45,853 nucleotides of DNA from an uncultured Oscillospiraceae bacterium (GCA_944387115.1 CALXDR010000008.1:1-45853), one strand, 5' to 3'; counted from the stretch's first letter, positions 31,366 to 40,811 are shown. Notes: generated from the sequence alone by a model not told the origin. Program-made: numbers and translations.

Positions 31366-32430
31366 TTACAGGATAATCAGTTCCTTGGGGGATTTGGTGA
31401 TGTCGATGTTGCCCTCGTCGGTGAGCATAATCACATCCTCAATGCGCACCCCAAAGCGGCCGGGCAGGTAGATTCCCGGCTCGGCAGACAGCATTGCCCC
31501 GGCGGGAATGGCCCGGTTCCATGCGGGGCTGAAGCGGGGATTCTCGTGGATTTCAATGCCCAGAGAGTGGCCGAAGCCGTGGCCGAAGTAGGCGCCATAC
31601 CCTGCCTCGCTGATGACCTTTGCCGCAGCATTGTGGACCTCAGCGCCGGTCACGCCGCCCCGGGCCACCCCAATGCCCGCCAGCTGAGCCTTCAACACGG
31701 TGTCATACACCAGGCGCATCTCGTCGGTAGGCTCGCCCACGGCAACGGTGCGGGTCATGTCCGAGCAGTAGCCCCCCACCACGCAGCCAAAGTCCATGGT
31801 GACAAACTGTCCCTTTTGAATCACCGCCTGGCTGGGCACAGCGTGGGGCTTGGAGCCGTTGGCTCCGCAGGCCACAATGGGGTCAAAGGAGTTGCGCTCT
31901 GCCCCCATGCACGCCATGAGGTAGGTCAGGCGGGCGGCAATCTCACACTCCGTGACGCCGGGCTTCACATCGTTGAGAATCTCGGCAAAGGCCGCATCGG
32001 TGACCCGCTGGGCCTCCCGCATGGCCTTGAGCTCTTCTTCGTCCTTCACCATGCGCAGGTCGGTAATCAGCTGGGAGGCGGGCACCCACTCCACGTCCAG
32101 CGCTTCGCTCCACCGCTGATAATCGGCCACGGACAGATACTGCTCCTCAAAGCCCAGCGTGCGGATGCCGTGGGCCTGAATCAGGCCATCCACCAGGGAG
32201 CGGTAGCTCTGCCCCGCCTGGGGCATTGCCACCTCCGCCCCGGTGACCAGCTGATTTGCCACCTCGATATAGCGGGAATCGGTGTAGTACCAGCTCTTAT
32301 CCGGGGTGATGAGGGCCACGCCCTCGCCGTGGAAGCCGGCGGCGTAAAACTCACCAGGCTCAGAGGTGATGAGCATGGCGTCCAGTCCACGGCTGGCCAG
32401 ATGGCTGGCAATGTGTGCGAAATGATTCAT
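31366..32430 (-). CDS. M24-family Xaa-Pro peptidase
   Basis: Metal-dependent aminopeptidase or dipeptidase acting on Xaa-Pro bonds in the cytoplasm; 354 aa. An N-terminal creatinase-like domain is followed by the pita-bread catalytic domain. All five metal ligands are visible: Asp in TMDFGCVV, Asp in CSDMTRTVAVG, His in GHGFGHSLGIEIHE, Glu in LSAEPGIYL and Glu in VRIEDV. AAGGAGC precedes the ATG at 32428-32430. Aminopeptidase P and prolidase cannot be told apart from sequence alone. Confidence 0.92.
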   Translation of the reverse strand: MNHFAHIASHLASRGLDAMLITSEPGEFYAAGFHGEGVALITPDKSWYYTDSRYIEVANQLVTGAEVAMPQAGQSYRSLVDGLIQAHGIRTLGFEEQYLSVADYQRWSEALDVEWVPASQLITDLRMVKDEEELKAMREAQRVTDAAFAEILNDVKPGVTECEIAARLTYLMACMGAERNSFDPIVACGANGSKPHAVPSQAVIQKGQFVTMDFGCVVGGYCSDMTRTVAVGEPTDEMRLVYDTVLKAQLAGIGVARGGVTGAEVHNAAAKVISEAGYGAYFGHGFGHSLGIEIHENPRFSPAWNRAIPAGAMLSAEPGIYLPGRFGVRIEDVIMLTDEGNIDITKSPKELIIL

Positions 32431-32553
32431 AGATTCTAGCTCCTTTCAGACAAATGGGCATTGATGAGGCCGAAACGCCTCCCTTACAATCAAACCAAAC
32501 CCGGAGCGGGGAGCAGGGCTGCCCGCCCCCATGCCCCCTCGCCCGGCTGCGGC

Positions 32554-33429
32554 CTAGCCCTCCCGGGGGCCGTGAACCTCCGCCAGGCAGCTGCGGTACA
32601 CCCGCTTCATCTCCAAAGCGTCCTCCGCCTGGGTGCCTGCGCTCTCACAGATGAAGGTGGGGCTCCAGCCCCGGCGGGCCACTTCCCGGGCCAGCGGGTC
32701 CCAGTCCGGCCCGTAGCCCCCGTGGTCGGCAAAGGTGCGGTGGCACTTCTCCCCGCCGTTGGGGGTGAACTCAATGCGGGAGAAATGGCTGTGGAAGCGG
32801 CTGGCCCGCTCCTCCCCCAGCACCTGCGCCATGCGCTCCAGCATCCGTGCGCAGGCCTCCGCTCCCTCGTCCGCCCCCAGGGAGCGGGCATACAGGTGCC
32901 CAAAGTCCACACAGGGGACAAGCCGCTCGTCCAGGGTGCAAAGCTCCAGCACCTCCTCCAGGTCGCCCAGCTGATTAATTTTCCCCATAGTCTCCGGACA
33001 CAGGGTGATGTGCCCGAAGCCCTGGTCGTCGCAGACACGCATCACATGGCGCAGGGACGCCTTTGCAATCTCCAGCGCCTCCCGCCGTGTGCGCTTCATC
33101 AGCGCCCCGGAGTGGATCACCACACGGCTGGCGCCCATCTGGTGCGCCACCAGGCAGGCCCCGGTGATATACCCGGTGGTTTTCTCCAGGCTCTCCGGGT
33201 CGGGGTTTGCCAGATTGATGAAATAGGGGGCGTGGAGGGAGAGGGCAATGCCGTTGGCTGCGGCCGCCGCCCCCACCTTGCGGGCAGTTTCCTCCCCCAC
33301 CCGCACCCCTTTGCCGCACTGGTACTCATAGCAGTCCAGGCCGATTTCCCCCAGCCACCTGGGGGCGTCTGCAGAGGATTTATAGGGGAAATTATCTGGA
33401 TTTCCCGCCGGACCAAACCGTGCGCTCAC
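32554..33429 (-). CDS. Endonuclease IV-like TIM-barrel protein
   Basis: 291-aa AP-endonuclease-family-2 barrel. The trinuclear zinc ligands of Nfo have clear counterparts: His in LSLHAPYF, His in VVIHSGA, Glu in LCPETMGKI, Asp and His in CVDFGHLYA, His in FHSHFSRI, Asp-x-His in FADHGGYGPDW and Glu in FICESAG. It is therefore probably a DNA repair enzyme for abasic sites, though the family also contains sugar isomerase-like members. Start GTG at 33427-33429 overlaps the YqeG stop (GTGA) with AAAGGAGG upstream, so the two are coupled. Confidence 0.85.
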   Translation of the reverse strand: MSARFGPAGNPDNFPYKSSADAPRWLGEIGLDCYEYQCGKGVRVGEETARKVGAAAAANGIALSLHAPYFINLANPDPESLEKTTGYITGACLVAHQMGASRVVIHSGALMKRTRREALEIAKASLRHVMRVCDDQGFGHITLCPETMGKINQLGDLEEVLELCTLDERLVPCVDFGHLYARSLGADEGAEACARMLERMAQVLGEERASRFHSHFSRIEFTPNGGEKCHRTFADHGGYGPDWDPLAREVARRGWSPTFICESAGTQAEDALEMKRVYRSCLAEVHGPREG

Positions 33430-33929
33430 AGCGCCGCCTCCTTTCGTGCCAGCAGGCGGAAGGGCAATTCCACGGCATAGCGCACATAGCGCCCGGGATT
33501 GCCCGCCAGACGGATGGGCTTGACCAAAATGGTGGTAATCCCCGCCCGATTGCCGCCCAACACGTCGGTGAACACCTGGTCGCCCACAATGGCAGTCTCC
33601 TGGGGCCCCACCCCCATTTCCTCCATCGCCCGATGGAAGGAGGGGGTCTTGGGCTTTCCTGCGTGACCGATGTAGGGCACCTGGAGTGCCTGGGCAAACA
33701 CCCTGGGGCGCTGCTCATGGCGGTTGTTGGACAGAATGAACAGCTTTACCCCGTGGCAGGCCAGATCATCCCGCCAATCCTTGAGTTTTTGGTCTGGCAG
33801 AGGCACGCCGTAGGGCACCAGCGTATTGTCCAAATCCGCCAGCAGCAGACGGACGCCCCGCCGGGCAAGGCGCTCCCCTGTCAGCGCATAGATATCATCC
33901 ACCGGCCAATCGGCCCGAAACCATCCCAT
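33426..33929 (-). CDS. YqeG-family HAD phosphatase
   Basis: 167-aa HAD-superfamily IIIA phosphatase. Motif I LLADLDNTLVPYG has the nucleophile and acid/base Asp residues; FILSNNRHE is motif II, GHAGKPKTPSF has the motif III Lys and AIVGDQVFTDVLGG is motif IV. This is the YqeG/PGP-phosphatase-like group. In other bacteria relatives act on phosphatidylglycerophosphate or ribosome-related targets; the substrate here is open. AAGGTGA precedes the ATG. Confidence 0.88.
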   Translation of the reverse strand: MGWFRADWPVDDIYALTGERLARRGVRLLLADLDNTLVPYGVPLPDQKLKDWRDDLACHGVKLFILSNNRHEQRPRVFAQALQVPYIGHAGKPKTPSFHRAMEEMGVGPQETAIVGDQVFTDVLGGNRAGITTILVKPIRLAGNPGRYVRYAVELPFRLLARKEAAL

Positions 33930-34049
33930 GTGTCACCTTCTATTCCGCTCTTGCCGAGCATAACATTCCAATGTGTGTCCCCTGTTCAGGGAGGGCACAG
34001 TCGTATTTTATCACAATTGCTCCAAACTCACAAGAGGGGGGATTCTTTT

Positions 34050-34817
34050 ATGGACTACCTGCTGGCGCTCCCGCCTGGTCTGGACAGCGCCGTTTCCACC
34101 TGTCAGCTCACCCTGGCCCAGATGCGCTACCGCATTGGCCCAGGCCCCCGCCTGATGGGCACCTGCCTGGAAGCAGGACTGCGGGGCGGGCTGCTGATGG
34201 TGGATTGCCGGGACTATGACGGCCAGGGCGACCCGGCCCCCTGCAGCCGCCAGCTGGTGAGCGAGTGCTGCCGCCGGGGGTATTCGGGCATTGTATGCGA
34301 CTTTGAAGGCCCCCCCACCGGCTGTCTGCCCAAGCTGGCCAGCCTGCTCAATCAACATTGCGCCGCCCAGGGCCTGCGCCTCTATCTGCCTGAAATCTAC
34401 GCCGCCTTTGCCCCTGCCGCCCGCCTGCTCATCCCCTCCGCCGTGGTCAGCGGCACGCTGGAGCGGCAGCTGTGCCGCCGCCTGGAGCAGCACCCCCCGG
34501 AGCGGCTCACCCTGGCGGTGGAGTGGCTGCGGGAGGATTTCCCCCTCCCAGCCGCCGGACGGGGCGTTCCCCTCACCCAGGCACAGCTGGAGGAACAGCT
34601 GGGGCGGCTCCAGCCCGCCGTATGCTTCGACAAGGGGCTGTGCGCCCACTACTATACCTATATGGCCCCCGGCGGCCAGGCGCACCTGGTGCTCTTTGAC
34701 ACCCCCCGCTCCATACGGGAAAAGCTGGTGGTGGCCCGGCGGCTGGGGCTGGGGTCGGTGCTCTTGCCCGGCCCGGAGGTGGCGCCCCACCTGTCTGAGC
34801 TGTTTCAGCCGCTGTAA
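34050..34817 (+). CDS. Unrecognised protein, possible GH18-like TIM barrel
   Basis: 255 aa, no signal peptide and no clear membrane helix. The ATG at 34050 lies 11 bp behind AGAGGGGG. Segments such as GIVCDFEGPP near residue 90, RLYLPEIYA, LTLAVEWLREDFPLP and the end (AHYYTYM ... SIREKLVVARRLGLGSVLLPG) follow the strand order of chitinase-like barrels. The DxE-like CDFEG is in the place of a catalytic motif. This resembles the YaaH/SleL spore-lysin group only loosely, so I do not assign a function. A terminator follows directly. Confidence 0.6.
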   Translation: MDYLLALPPGLDSAVSTCQLTLAQMRYRIGPGPRLMGTCLEAGLRGGLLMVDCRDYDGQGDPAPCSRQLVSECCRRGYSGIVCDFEGPPTGCLPKLASLLNQHCAAQGLRLYLPEIYAAFAPAARLLIPSAVVSGTLERQLCRRLEQHPPERLTLAVEWLREDFPLPAAGRGVPLTQAQLEEQLGRLQPAVCFDKGLCAHYYTYMAPGGQAHLVLFDTPRSIREKLVVARRLGLGSVLLPGPEVAPHLSELFQPL

Positions 34818-34832
34818 GGGGCCAGCTGGAAA

Positions 34833-34875
34833 AGAAAAGCACACATGAGGGGGTTCCCAGCCTGTGTGCTTCTGT
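34833..34875 (+). terminator. Terminator after 255-aa protein gene
   Basis: AAAAGCACACA and TGTGTGCTTCTGTTTT pair around an 18-base loop, 16 bp after the stop codon. Confidence 0.75.
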
Positions 34876-34997
34876 TTTCCTTCCACCCTGCCGGGGGGTT
34901 CCCTTTGTCCTCCGCCGGAGAACCAGCGATGGTTTAGGGGGTAGGTCTGCTTGGATTCATGCGGGGGCGGGGTTCGGAGGCTTCGCTTCTCACCGAG

Positions 34998-35156
34998 TTT
35001 CGCCGCCCGCAGGCGGCGAAAGGAAGTCAAATCCCGTGTTTTCCGGGGATATGCGCCTGGAGAAAACACTCTGCTCAGGGGAAATAGGGTGACAATTCCG
35101 AAGGAATCAAACCTTATTTCCCCTGTTCCCCCTCGAAAAAGCCCTTGGACTTTTTT
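34998..35156. repeat. Cluster of hairpins, partly repeated at 18.6 kb
   Basis: Four consecutive inverted repeats in a gene-free stretch. First, TTTCGCCGCC / GGCGGCGAAA with a 4-base loop (34998-35021). Second, GTGTTTTCC / GGAGAAAACAC (35036-35069). Third, CAGGGGAAATAGGG / CCTTATTTCCCCTG with an inner ATTCC/GGAAT (35076-35125). Fourth, AAAAAG / CTTTTTT (35136-35156), which could be a terminator for rpoD. The first two align with a diverged copy at 18636-18710. 34876-34997 shows nothing I recognise. Confidence 0.6.
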
Positions 35157-35169
35157 GAGATGGCTCACG

Positions 35170-35305
35170 ACGGCTCGGACGCTTCTATGATGTCACGCCT
35201 CGCCTGCTCACGACGCCCGGCTTCCCTCCGACTCAGGGCAAACCCGGCCGGGCTATGCCCGCCCTGGGCTTTGCCCTTCGCTCCGGTCCATCCGGGCTGT
35301 TCGCA
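35170..35305. repeat. Tandem structured repeat, unit 1
   Basis: Begins with the block ACGGCTCGGACGCTTCT, repeated 136 bp later. The core (35215-35297, 83 nt) has outer helix GCCCGG / CCGGGC, conserved internal strands TTCCCTCCGACTC and TTCGCTCCGGTCCA, then helix GGGCAAACCC / GGGCTTTGCCC capped by GGCCGGGCTATGCCCG. Both helices differ in sequence from unit 2 yet remain paired. Confidence 0.85.
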
Positions 35306-35460
35306 ACGGCTCGGACGCTTCTATGATGTCACGCCTCGCTCCCCTCCGCAACGCTTGACTTCCCTCCGACTCGGAACAAATTCGGCCGGGCTACGCCCGG
35401 CCTGGAATTTATTCCTCGCTGCGGTCCAGTCAAGCTGCTCCGGGGGCTCGGACGCTTCTA
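35306..35460. repeat. Tandem structured repeat, unit 2 and partial unit 3
   Basis: Core 35353-35435, again 83 nt. The outer helix is GCTTGAC / GTCAAGC, internal strands are TTCCCTCCGACTC and TCGCTGCGGTCCA, and the inner helix is GGAACAAATTC / GAATTTATTCC capped by GGCCGGGCTACGCCCGG. A third copy of the leading block (GGCTCGGACGCTTCTA, 35445-35460) ends 2 bp before the rpoD stop codon. Confidence 0.85.
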
Positions 35461-35462
35461 CC

Positions 35463-36773
35463 TTAACTCAAAAAGTCCTTCAGCTTCTTACTCCGGGAGG
35501 GGTGGCGCAGCTTACGCAGGGCCTTGGCCTCAATCTGGCGGATACGCTCACGGGTGACGTTGAATTCACGCCCCACCTCCTCCAGGGTGCGGGTTCTGCC
35601 GTCCTCGATGCCAAAGCGCAGCTTGAGCACCTTCTCCTCCCGGGGGGTGAGGGTGGAGAGCACCTCCACCAGCTGCTCCTTGAGCAGGGTGAAGGAGGCC
35701 GCCTCAGAGGGCTCCACCCCCTTGTCATCCTCGATGAAGTCGCCCAGATGGGAGTCCTCCTCCTCACCGATGGGCGTTTCCAGGGAGACAGGCTCCTGGG
35801 CAATCTTCAAAATCTCCCGCACCTTCTCCACGGGCATCTGCATCTCAGCGGCAGTCTCCTCGGGCGTGGGGTCATGGCCCAGCTCCTGGAGCAGCTGCCG
35901 GTTGACCCGGATGACCTTGTTGATGGTCTCCACCATGTGCACGGGAATGCGGATGGTGCGGGCCTGGTCGGCAATGGCACGGGTGATGGCCTGGCGAATC
36001 CACCAGGTGGCATAGGTGGAGAACTTATACCCCTTGGTATAGTCAAACTTCTCCACCGCCTTAATCAGGCCCAGGTTGCCCTCCTGGATGAGGTCGAGGA
36101 AGAGCATCCCCCGGCCCACATACCGCTTGGCAATGGACACCACCAGACGGAGGTTTGCCTCTGCCAGCTGCTGCTCGGCGTACTTGCCCGCCTGAATGAG
36201 CTTGTCCAGCTCGGCACGCACCTCAGCGGGGATCTCCTCCCCCAGCTGCTCCAGCTCAGCCAGCTGCTCCTTGGCCTGGTTGCCGTGGCCCATGGCCTGG
36301 GCCAGCTCCACCTCCCGCTCGGGGGTGAGCAGGTCCACCTTGCCAATCTCCTTGAGGTACATCCGCACCGGGTCGTCGATGGCGAAGGCGTCCACCAGGG
36401 TGTTGGGGTCCACCAGCTCCTCGTCGGGCAGCTCCTCCAGCTCGTCGGAGGGCGGGAGAATGAGGTCGTCATCCAGCTCGGGCAGATAGTCCTCACCGGC
36501 GGTGTCCACGCCCAGGTTCTCCAGCACGTCGTACACCTTGTCCATCTGCTCGCTCTCCAGGTTGAGGGACTCCATGACCTCCATCATCTCGCTGGAGGAC
36601 AGCTTGCCCTTCTTGTAGCCGGACTCCACCAGGGTAACCAGCTTCTCCCCATCCTGCACGCCCTCCACGGCGCGCACCAGGTCCGCCTTGATGCTCTCAA
36701 ACTTCTCCTTGCTCACCAGCGTGGAAATGCGCTTCTCGTTCTTCTTTCCGGTGGTCTTTTTCTTTTCACTCAT
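35463..36773 (-). CDS. rpoD: Primary sigma factor RpoD (SigA)
   Basis: Housekeeping sigma-70 of 436 aa. Region 1.1-like residues 15-80 are followed by [18 protein letters not shown] (region 1.2). Region 2 has [21 protein letters not shown] and [20 protein letters not shown], which read the -10 box. Region 4.2 has [20 protein letters not shown] and the C-terminal KKLKDFLS. The ATG overlaps the dnaG end by 8 nt; with dgt and dnaG this is the macromolecular-synthesis operon order of Clostridia. Structured repeats begin 2 bp beyond its stop codon, so they lie in its 3' UTR. Confidence 0.98.
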   Translation of the reverse strand: MSEKKKTTGKKNEKRISTLVSKEKFESIKADLVRAVEGVQDGEKLVTLVESGYKKGKLSSSEMMEVMESLNLESEQMDKVYDVLENLGVDTAGEDYLPELDDDLILPPSDELEELPDEELVDPNTLVDAFAIDDPVRMYLKEIGKVDLLTPEREVELAQAMGHGNQAKEQLAELEQLGEEIPAEVRAELDKLIQAGKYAEQQLAEANLRLVVSIAKRYVGRGMLFLDLIQEGNLGLIKAVEKFDYTKGYKFSTYATWWIRQAITRAIADQARTIRIPVHMVETINKVIRVNRQLLQELGHDPTPEETAAEMQMPVEKVREILKIAQEPVSLETPIGEEEDSHLGDFIEDDKGVEPSEAASFTLLKEQLVEVLSTLTPREEKVLKLRFGIEDGRTRTLEEVGREFNVTRERIRQIEAKALRKLRHPSRSKKLKDFLS

Positions 36774-38568
36774 GGGTCATCGTCCTCCATTGCCCTTTTT
36801 TCTGTTTGAGGGCGTCCCGCAGGCGGTTCAAATCCTCCGCACTCTGCATCGTCCCTTTGTTCCGTTCTTCCAAAATAATTCTCTTATAATCTGCCAGGGC
36901 GGCCCCGGCGGTGTGAGCCGGCTGAGGCTGCTGCAATACCCCGGCCAGATGGTCCAGCTCCTCGCCGGAACAAGCGCCCTCCAGCACCGCCATGGAAGCC
37001 GGCCGCCCCGCCTGCCAGCATTGGCGGAGCAGGTCATACGCCCGGCCCAGCAGGGGGGAGGAGAAGTCCTCCGCCTGCAAGTCGTCCAGCTGGCGAAAGT
37101 ACCCCCCATCCAGCATCACCACCCGCAGCACCCCCTCCTCGGCACGGGCGGAGCGCACGTTGGCATAGCGCAGGCGGCGGTCCTGGGGCTGCAATTGCTG
37201 GGTGGGCACAAGGTTTTGCCGCTCCTGCTTCTTTTTGGCCTCCCAGCTGCGCTTCTTCCGCAGCCGCTCCACCTCCTGCCCCATGCCCTCATGGGAGATA
37301 CCCGCCGCATCGGCGGCCCGGTTGCCGTAGATTTCCCGCTCCACCGGGCTGGACAGCCCCGCAACCAGCTCCGCCGCCGCCACCAGGTACTGGGCACGCT
37401 GGTCATCCCGGCTCAGGTCAAATCCCGCTTGAATCTGGGCCAGGCGGTATTCCACCGAGTTGGCGCTCTGCTCCATCAGCTCCTGAAAGGCCTGGCCGCC
37501 AAAGTGCTTGATGTAATCATCCGGGTCCTGCTTGACCAGCTGACCATCCTCAGTGCGCCGGCGGGGCAGCTGGAGCACCCGCACGGAAATATCAGAGCTG
37601 CGCAGCAGCGCAATGGCCCGCTGGGTGGCGTCCACCCCCGCCGCATCGTTGTCCAGGCAGAGCACCAGCTCCTTGGTGTACCGCCCCAGCAGACGGATGT
37701 GGTCCTCGGTGAGGGCGGTGCCCATGGTCGCCACGGTGTTGTCAAACCCCGCCTGGTGCATGGTAATCACATCGATGTTCCCCTCCACCAAAATCAGGTT
37801 GGGGCGCTTGGTGTTCTTGGCATAGTTGATGCCGTACAAAATCGAGCGCTTTTTGAAGAGGGCCGTCTCGGGGGTGTTGAGATATTTGGGGGCGGAATCG
37901 CTGTCCATCACCCGGCTGGTAAACCCGATGACATCCCCCCGCACATCAATGACCGGGAGCATCAGGCGGTTGCGGAACTTGTCGTAGATGTTCCCGCCCT
38001 TCCCTGCCACCGCCAGACCTGCCTCCATCAGCTCGGCCTTGTCAAAGCCCTTTTCCGCCATGGCACGGATAAGGCTGTCCCAGGCGTCGGGGGCGGCGCC
38101 CAGCCCGAACCGGGCGGAAAATTTGGGGCTGATGCGCCGCTTCTCCTGGAGATAGGCGGCCACCTCTGCCCCCTCCGGCCGGGCGAGCATACTGCGGTAG
38201 AACCGGGCGGCCTCCTTATTCAGCTCCAGCACCCGGCGCCGCCGCTCCCGCCACGCACCATTCCCCCCGCCCTCCTCGTTGGGCATTGTCAGCCCTGCCT
38301 GAGCCGCCAGCTTTTCCACAGCGTCCCGGAAGGGCAGATGCTCAATCTCCATCACAAAGCGGATGGCCCCGCCCCCCTTGCCGCAGCCAAAGCAATGGAA
38401 AATCTGCTTGCTCTCATTGACGGAGAAGGAGGGGGTGCGCTCGTGGTGGAAGGGGCACAGCCCCCAGTAGTTTCCCCCCCGCTTGTTGAGGGGCACATAG
38501 GTGGACACCACATCCACAATGCTCAGTCTGCTGCTCAATTCGTCCAAAAACCGATCTGGTATGGCCAT
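36766..38568 (-). CDS. dnaG: DNA primase
   Basis: Makes RNA primers at the replication fork; 600 aa. The zinc-binding domain has Cys38, His41, Cys59 and Cys62 ([24 protein letters not shown]). The Toprim core includes [20 protein letters not shown] and [16 protein letters not shown] with the acidic metal ligands, and the segment [21 protein letters not shown] precedes it. The C-terminal helicase-binding region is less conserved. I chose the ATG at 38566-38568, which follows AGGAGGTGGGAG. It is 35 bp after dgt. Confidence 0.97.
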   Translation of the reverse strand: MAIPDRFLDELSSRLSIVDVVSTYVPLNKRGGNYWGLCPFHHERTPSFSVNESKQIFHCFGCGKGGGAIRFVMEIEHLPFRDAVEKLAAQAGLTMPNEEGGGNGAWRERRRRVLELNKEAARFYRSMLARPEGAEVAAYLQEKRRISPKFSARFGLGAAPDAWDSLIRAMAEKGFDKAELMEAGLAVAGKGGNIYDKFRNRLMLPVIDVRGDVIGFTSRVMDSDSAPKYLNTPETALFKKRSILYGINYAKNTKRPNLILVEGNIDVITMHQAGFDNTVATMGTALTEDHIRLLGRYTKELVLCLDNDAAGVDATQRAIALLRSSDISVRVLQLPRRRTEDGQLVKQDPDDYIKHFGGQAFQELMEQSANSVEYRLAQIQAGFDLSRDDQRAQYLVAAAELVAGLSSPVEREIYGNRAADAAGISHEGMGQEVERLRKKRSWEAKKKQERQNLVPTQQLQPQDRRLRYANVRSARAEEGVLRVVMLDGGYFRQLDDLQAEDFSSPLLGRAYDLLRQCWQAGRPASMAVLEGACSGEELDHLAGVLQQPQPAHTAGAALADYKRIILEERNKGTMQSAEDLNRLRDALKQKKGQWRTMTHE

Positions 38569-38603
38569 TCTCCCACCTCCTGTTTCCCATGGAATCGCTC
38601 CGC

Positions 38604-39611
38604 TTACTTCACCATCCACCCCCGGGGGATGAACAGCTGCTCGAAGCGCTGCACGGCATACGTGTCCGTCATGCCGGCGATGTAGTCCACCACCGCCCGG
38701 GTACATCCCTCCCGCTCCAGGATGTGCTGATACTCGCCGGGCAGCTGCTCCTGGTGGCGGTGGTAGTAGTCAAAGAGCAGCGCCACCATGTCCTCCGCCT
38801 TGCCCTCCTCCCCCTTGGCCTGGGGATTGGCATACACCCGCTGAAACATGAAGCTGCGCAGCTCCGCCATCGCCTGCCCCATCTCCGGGGACTGGCGGAT
38901 TTCCCCGCCCTGCCCGCTGTGAGCCACCAAATCCAGGGTGAGCCGCTCAATGCGCGCCCCGTGGCTGTCCCCCAGCTGGGCAATCAGGGGGCGGGGCAGG
39001 TCCCCGGCCCGGAGAATCCCCCCTCGGATGGCGTCGTCAATATCATGGTTGAGGTAGGCAATCTTATCCGCAAACCGCACCAGCTGTCCCTCCAGCGTGT
39101 CTGCCCGGGGGGCGGCGCTGGAATGGCAGAGGATGCCCTGGCGCACCTCGTGGCACAGGTTCAGCCCCTCCCCCTCCCGCTCCAGGCGGTCCACCACCCG
39201 CAGCGACTGCTCGTAGTGGCGAAAGCCCCCATCCACCAGGCGGTTGAGGGCACGCTCCCCGGCATGGCCAAAGGGGGTGTGCCCCAGGTCATGCCCCAGC
39301 GCCGCCGCCTCGGCCAAATCCTCGTTCAGGCGCAGGGCACGGGCCAGCGTCCTGGCCAGGCGGGCCACCTCCAGGGTGTGGGTGAGGCGGGCCCGGTAGT
39401 GATCCCCCTCAGGCTGAAGGAACACCTGGGTCTTGTGCTTGAGCCGCCGGAAGGCTTTGCAGTGCATGACCCGGTCCACATCCCGCTGAAAGCAGGTGCG
39501 GATGGGGCAGGGCGGAATCTCCACCCTGCGCCCCTTGCTGTTTGCAGCCAGGCAGGCCCGGGGGGAGAGTGTGCGCCGCTCCACTTCCTCGGTGTGTTCC
39601 CGCAGGTTCAT
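38604..39611 (-). CDS. dgt: dGTPase-like HD-domain triphosphohydrolase
   Basis: Hydrolyses deoxynucleoside triphosphates to the nucleoside and tripolyphosphate, adjusting dNTP pools; 335 aa, the short Gram-positive form. RDVDRVMHCKAFRRLKHKTQ and DHYRARLTHTLEVARLART give the N-terminal motif and first HD histidine. AAALGHDLGHTPFGHAGE is the HD centre, and FADKIAYLNHDIDDA the final Asp. It heads dgt-dnaG-rpoD. The 193-bp divergent gap to the PiT gene is AT-rich and contains TTTGAAAA / TTTTCAAA (39691-39716), but no promoter I trust. Confidence 0.93.
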   Translation of the reverse strand: MNLREHTEEVERRTLSPRACLAANSKGRRVEIPPCPIRTCFQRDVDRVMHCKAFRRLKHKTQVFLQPEGDHYRARLTHTLEVARLARTLARALRLNEDLAEAAALGHDLGHTPFGHAGERALNRLVDGGFRHYEQSLRVVDRLEREGEGLNLCHEVRQGILCHSSAAPRADTLEGQLVRFADKIAYLNHDIDDAIRGGILRAGDLPRPLIAQLGDSHGARIERLTLDLVAHSGQGGEIRQSPEMGQAMAELRSFMFQRVYANPQAKGEEGKAEDMVALLFDYYHRHQEQLPGEYQHILEREGCTRAVVDYIAGMTDTYAVQRFEQLFIPRGWMVK

Positions 39612-39804
39612 CTCCCATCCCCCTTATTCAGACATCATGTTCCTTTCCTATAAGCACTTATACTGTTTTGCCGGGAAAAACCCTGCTTTCTTTGAAAAAA
39701 TTTTTGGATTTTCAAAACTTCCGGCGTTTTTTATGTATATTCCCCATTTCCGCCGCATATATGTGTACGGATTTCACATCCATCTCGGGCAAAGGGGGCT
39801 TTTT

Positions 39805-40752
39805 ATGGCTGGCACCGTCTTTCTCATCCGCCTGCTGGTGCTGGCGGTGATTTTCGTCAACGGGTGGACGGACGCCCCCAACGCCATTGCCACCGCAGTG
39901 GGCACAGGGGCGCTCTCCTTCCGCCGGGCGGTGGCATTGGCGGCGGGGTGCAACTTTGCAGGGGCGGCGGTGTCCTGCCTGCTCTTCCCCACCGTGGCGG
40001 CAACGGTGGGCCAGCTGGCCAGCTTTTCCGACCAGCAAAGCGCCCTCACCGCCCTGTGCGCCGCAATGCTCTCCATTCTGGTGTGGGCGGTGACCGCCTG
40101 GCGGTTTGGCCTGCCCACCAGCGAAAGCCACGCCCTGCTGGCCGGTCTGTCCGGGGCAGTGCTGGCGCTGGGCGGACAGGGGGCGGCGCTCCACCCCGGC
40201 CCCTGGGTGCGCACCCTGGCAGGGCTGCTGCTCTCCCTGCCTGCCGGAGCGGCGGCGGCCCGGCTGTGCGCCCGGTGGCTCTCCCACACCCCCCACACTC
40301 CAAAGACCTGGCAGATTCTTGCCGCCGCCCTGATGGCCCTGGCCCACGGCGCGCAGGACGGGCAGAAATTCCTCGCCCTGCTCCTCCTGGCCGACACCCT
40401 GGGCGGCCCCGCCCCCGCTCCCCCGCTGGCACTCCTCCTCCTCACCGCCGCCGTCATGGCCGCAGGCACCGCCCTGGGCGGCAGACCCATTGTGGAGAAG
40501 GTGGGGTGCCAGCTGGCCCGCCTCACTCCCTCCGACGGCCTGGCTGCCGACCTGGGCGCCGGACTGGTGCTGGCAGGGTGCTCTGTGCTGGGACTGCCCG
40601 TCTCCACCACCCACGCCAAGGTGGCGGCCATCTGCGGGGCAGGGCGCAGGCTCAGCGTGGAAATCGCCGCCCAGATGGCGGGGGTGTGGGCGCTCACCTT
40701 CCCCGCCTGCGCCGCCCTGGCCTGGGTCTTTACCCGCCTGATGCTGCCCTGA
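39805..40752 (+). CDS. PiT-family inorganic phosphate transporter
   Basis: Low-affinity phosphate/cation symporter of 315 aa and about ten helices. Two PiT signatures, one in each half, are visible: FVNGWTDAPNAIATAVGTGAL near residue 18 and MALAHGAQDGQKFLALLLL near 178. GLPVSTTHAKVAAICGAG near 270 is the third conserved block. The N-terminal signature reads TDAPNA where NDVANA is common. ATG 39805 is preceded by AAAGGGGG. The usual PhoU-like partner gene is absent from the neighbourhood. Confidence 0.88.
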   Translation: MAGTVFLIRLLVLAVIFVNGWTDAPNAIATAVGTGALSFRRAVALAAGCNFAGAAVSCLLFPTVAATVGQLASFSDQQSALTALCAAMLSILVWAVTAWRFGLPTSESHALLAGLSGAVLALGGQGAALHPGPWVRTLAGLLLSLPAGAAAARLCARWLSHTPHTPKTWQILAAALMALAHGAQDGQKFLALLLLADTLGGPAPAPPLALLLLTAAVMAAGTALGGRPIVEKVGCQLARLTPSDGLAADLGAGLVLAGCSVLGLPVSTTHAKVAAICGAGRRLSVEIAAQMAGVWALTFPACAALAWVFTRLMLP

Positions 40753-40811
40753 CCCCTCCATTCAGTTATGGAGAAACGCCAAAAGAGTTATAAAATCCAC
40801 GGAAAACTCCG

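Noticed and set aside
32554..33429. Sugar isomerase as the main call for the TIM-barrel protein
   Set aside because: The complete set of endonuclease IV zinc ligands, including the DHG and PETMG motifs, is present, which favours the Nfo group.
35170..35460. A CRISPR array
   Set aside because: The unit is about 136 bp, with two full copies, conserved blocks on both sides of variable helices and no short direct repeats with unique spacers; there are no cas genes.
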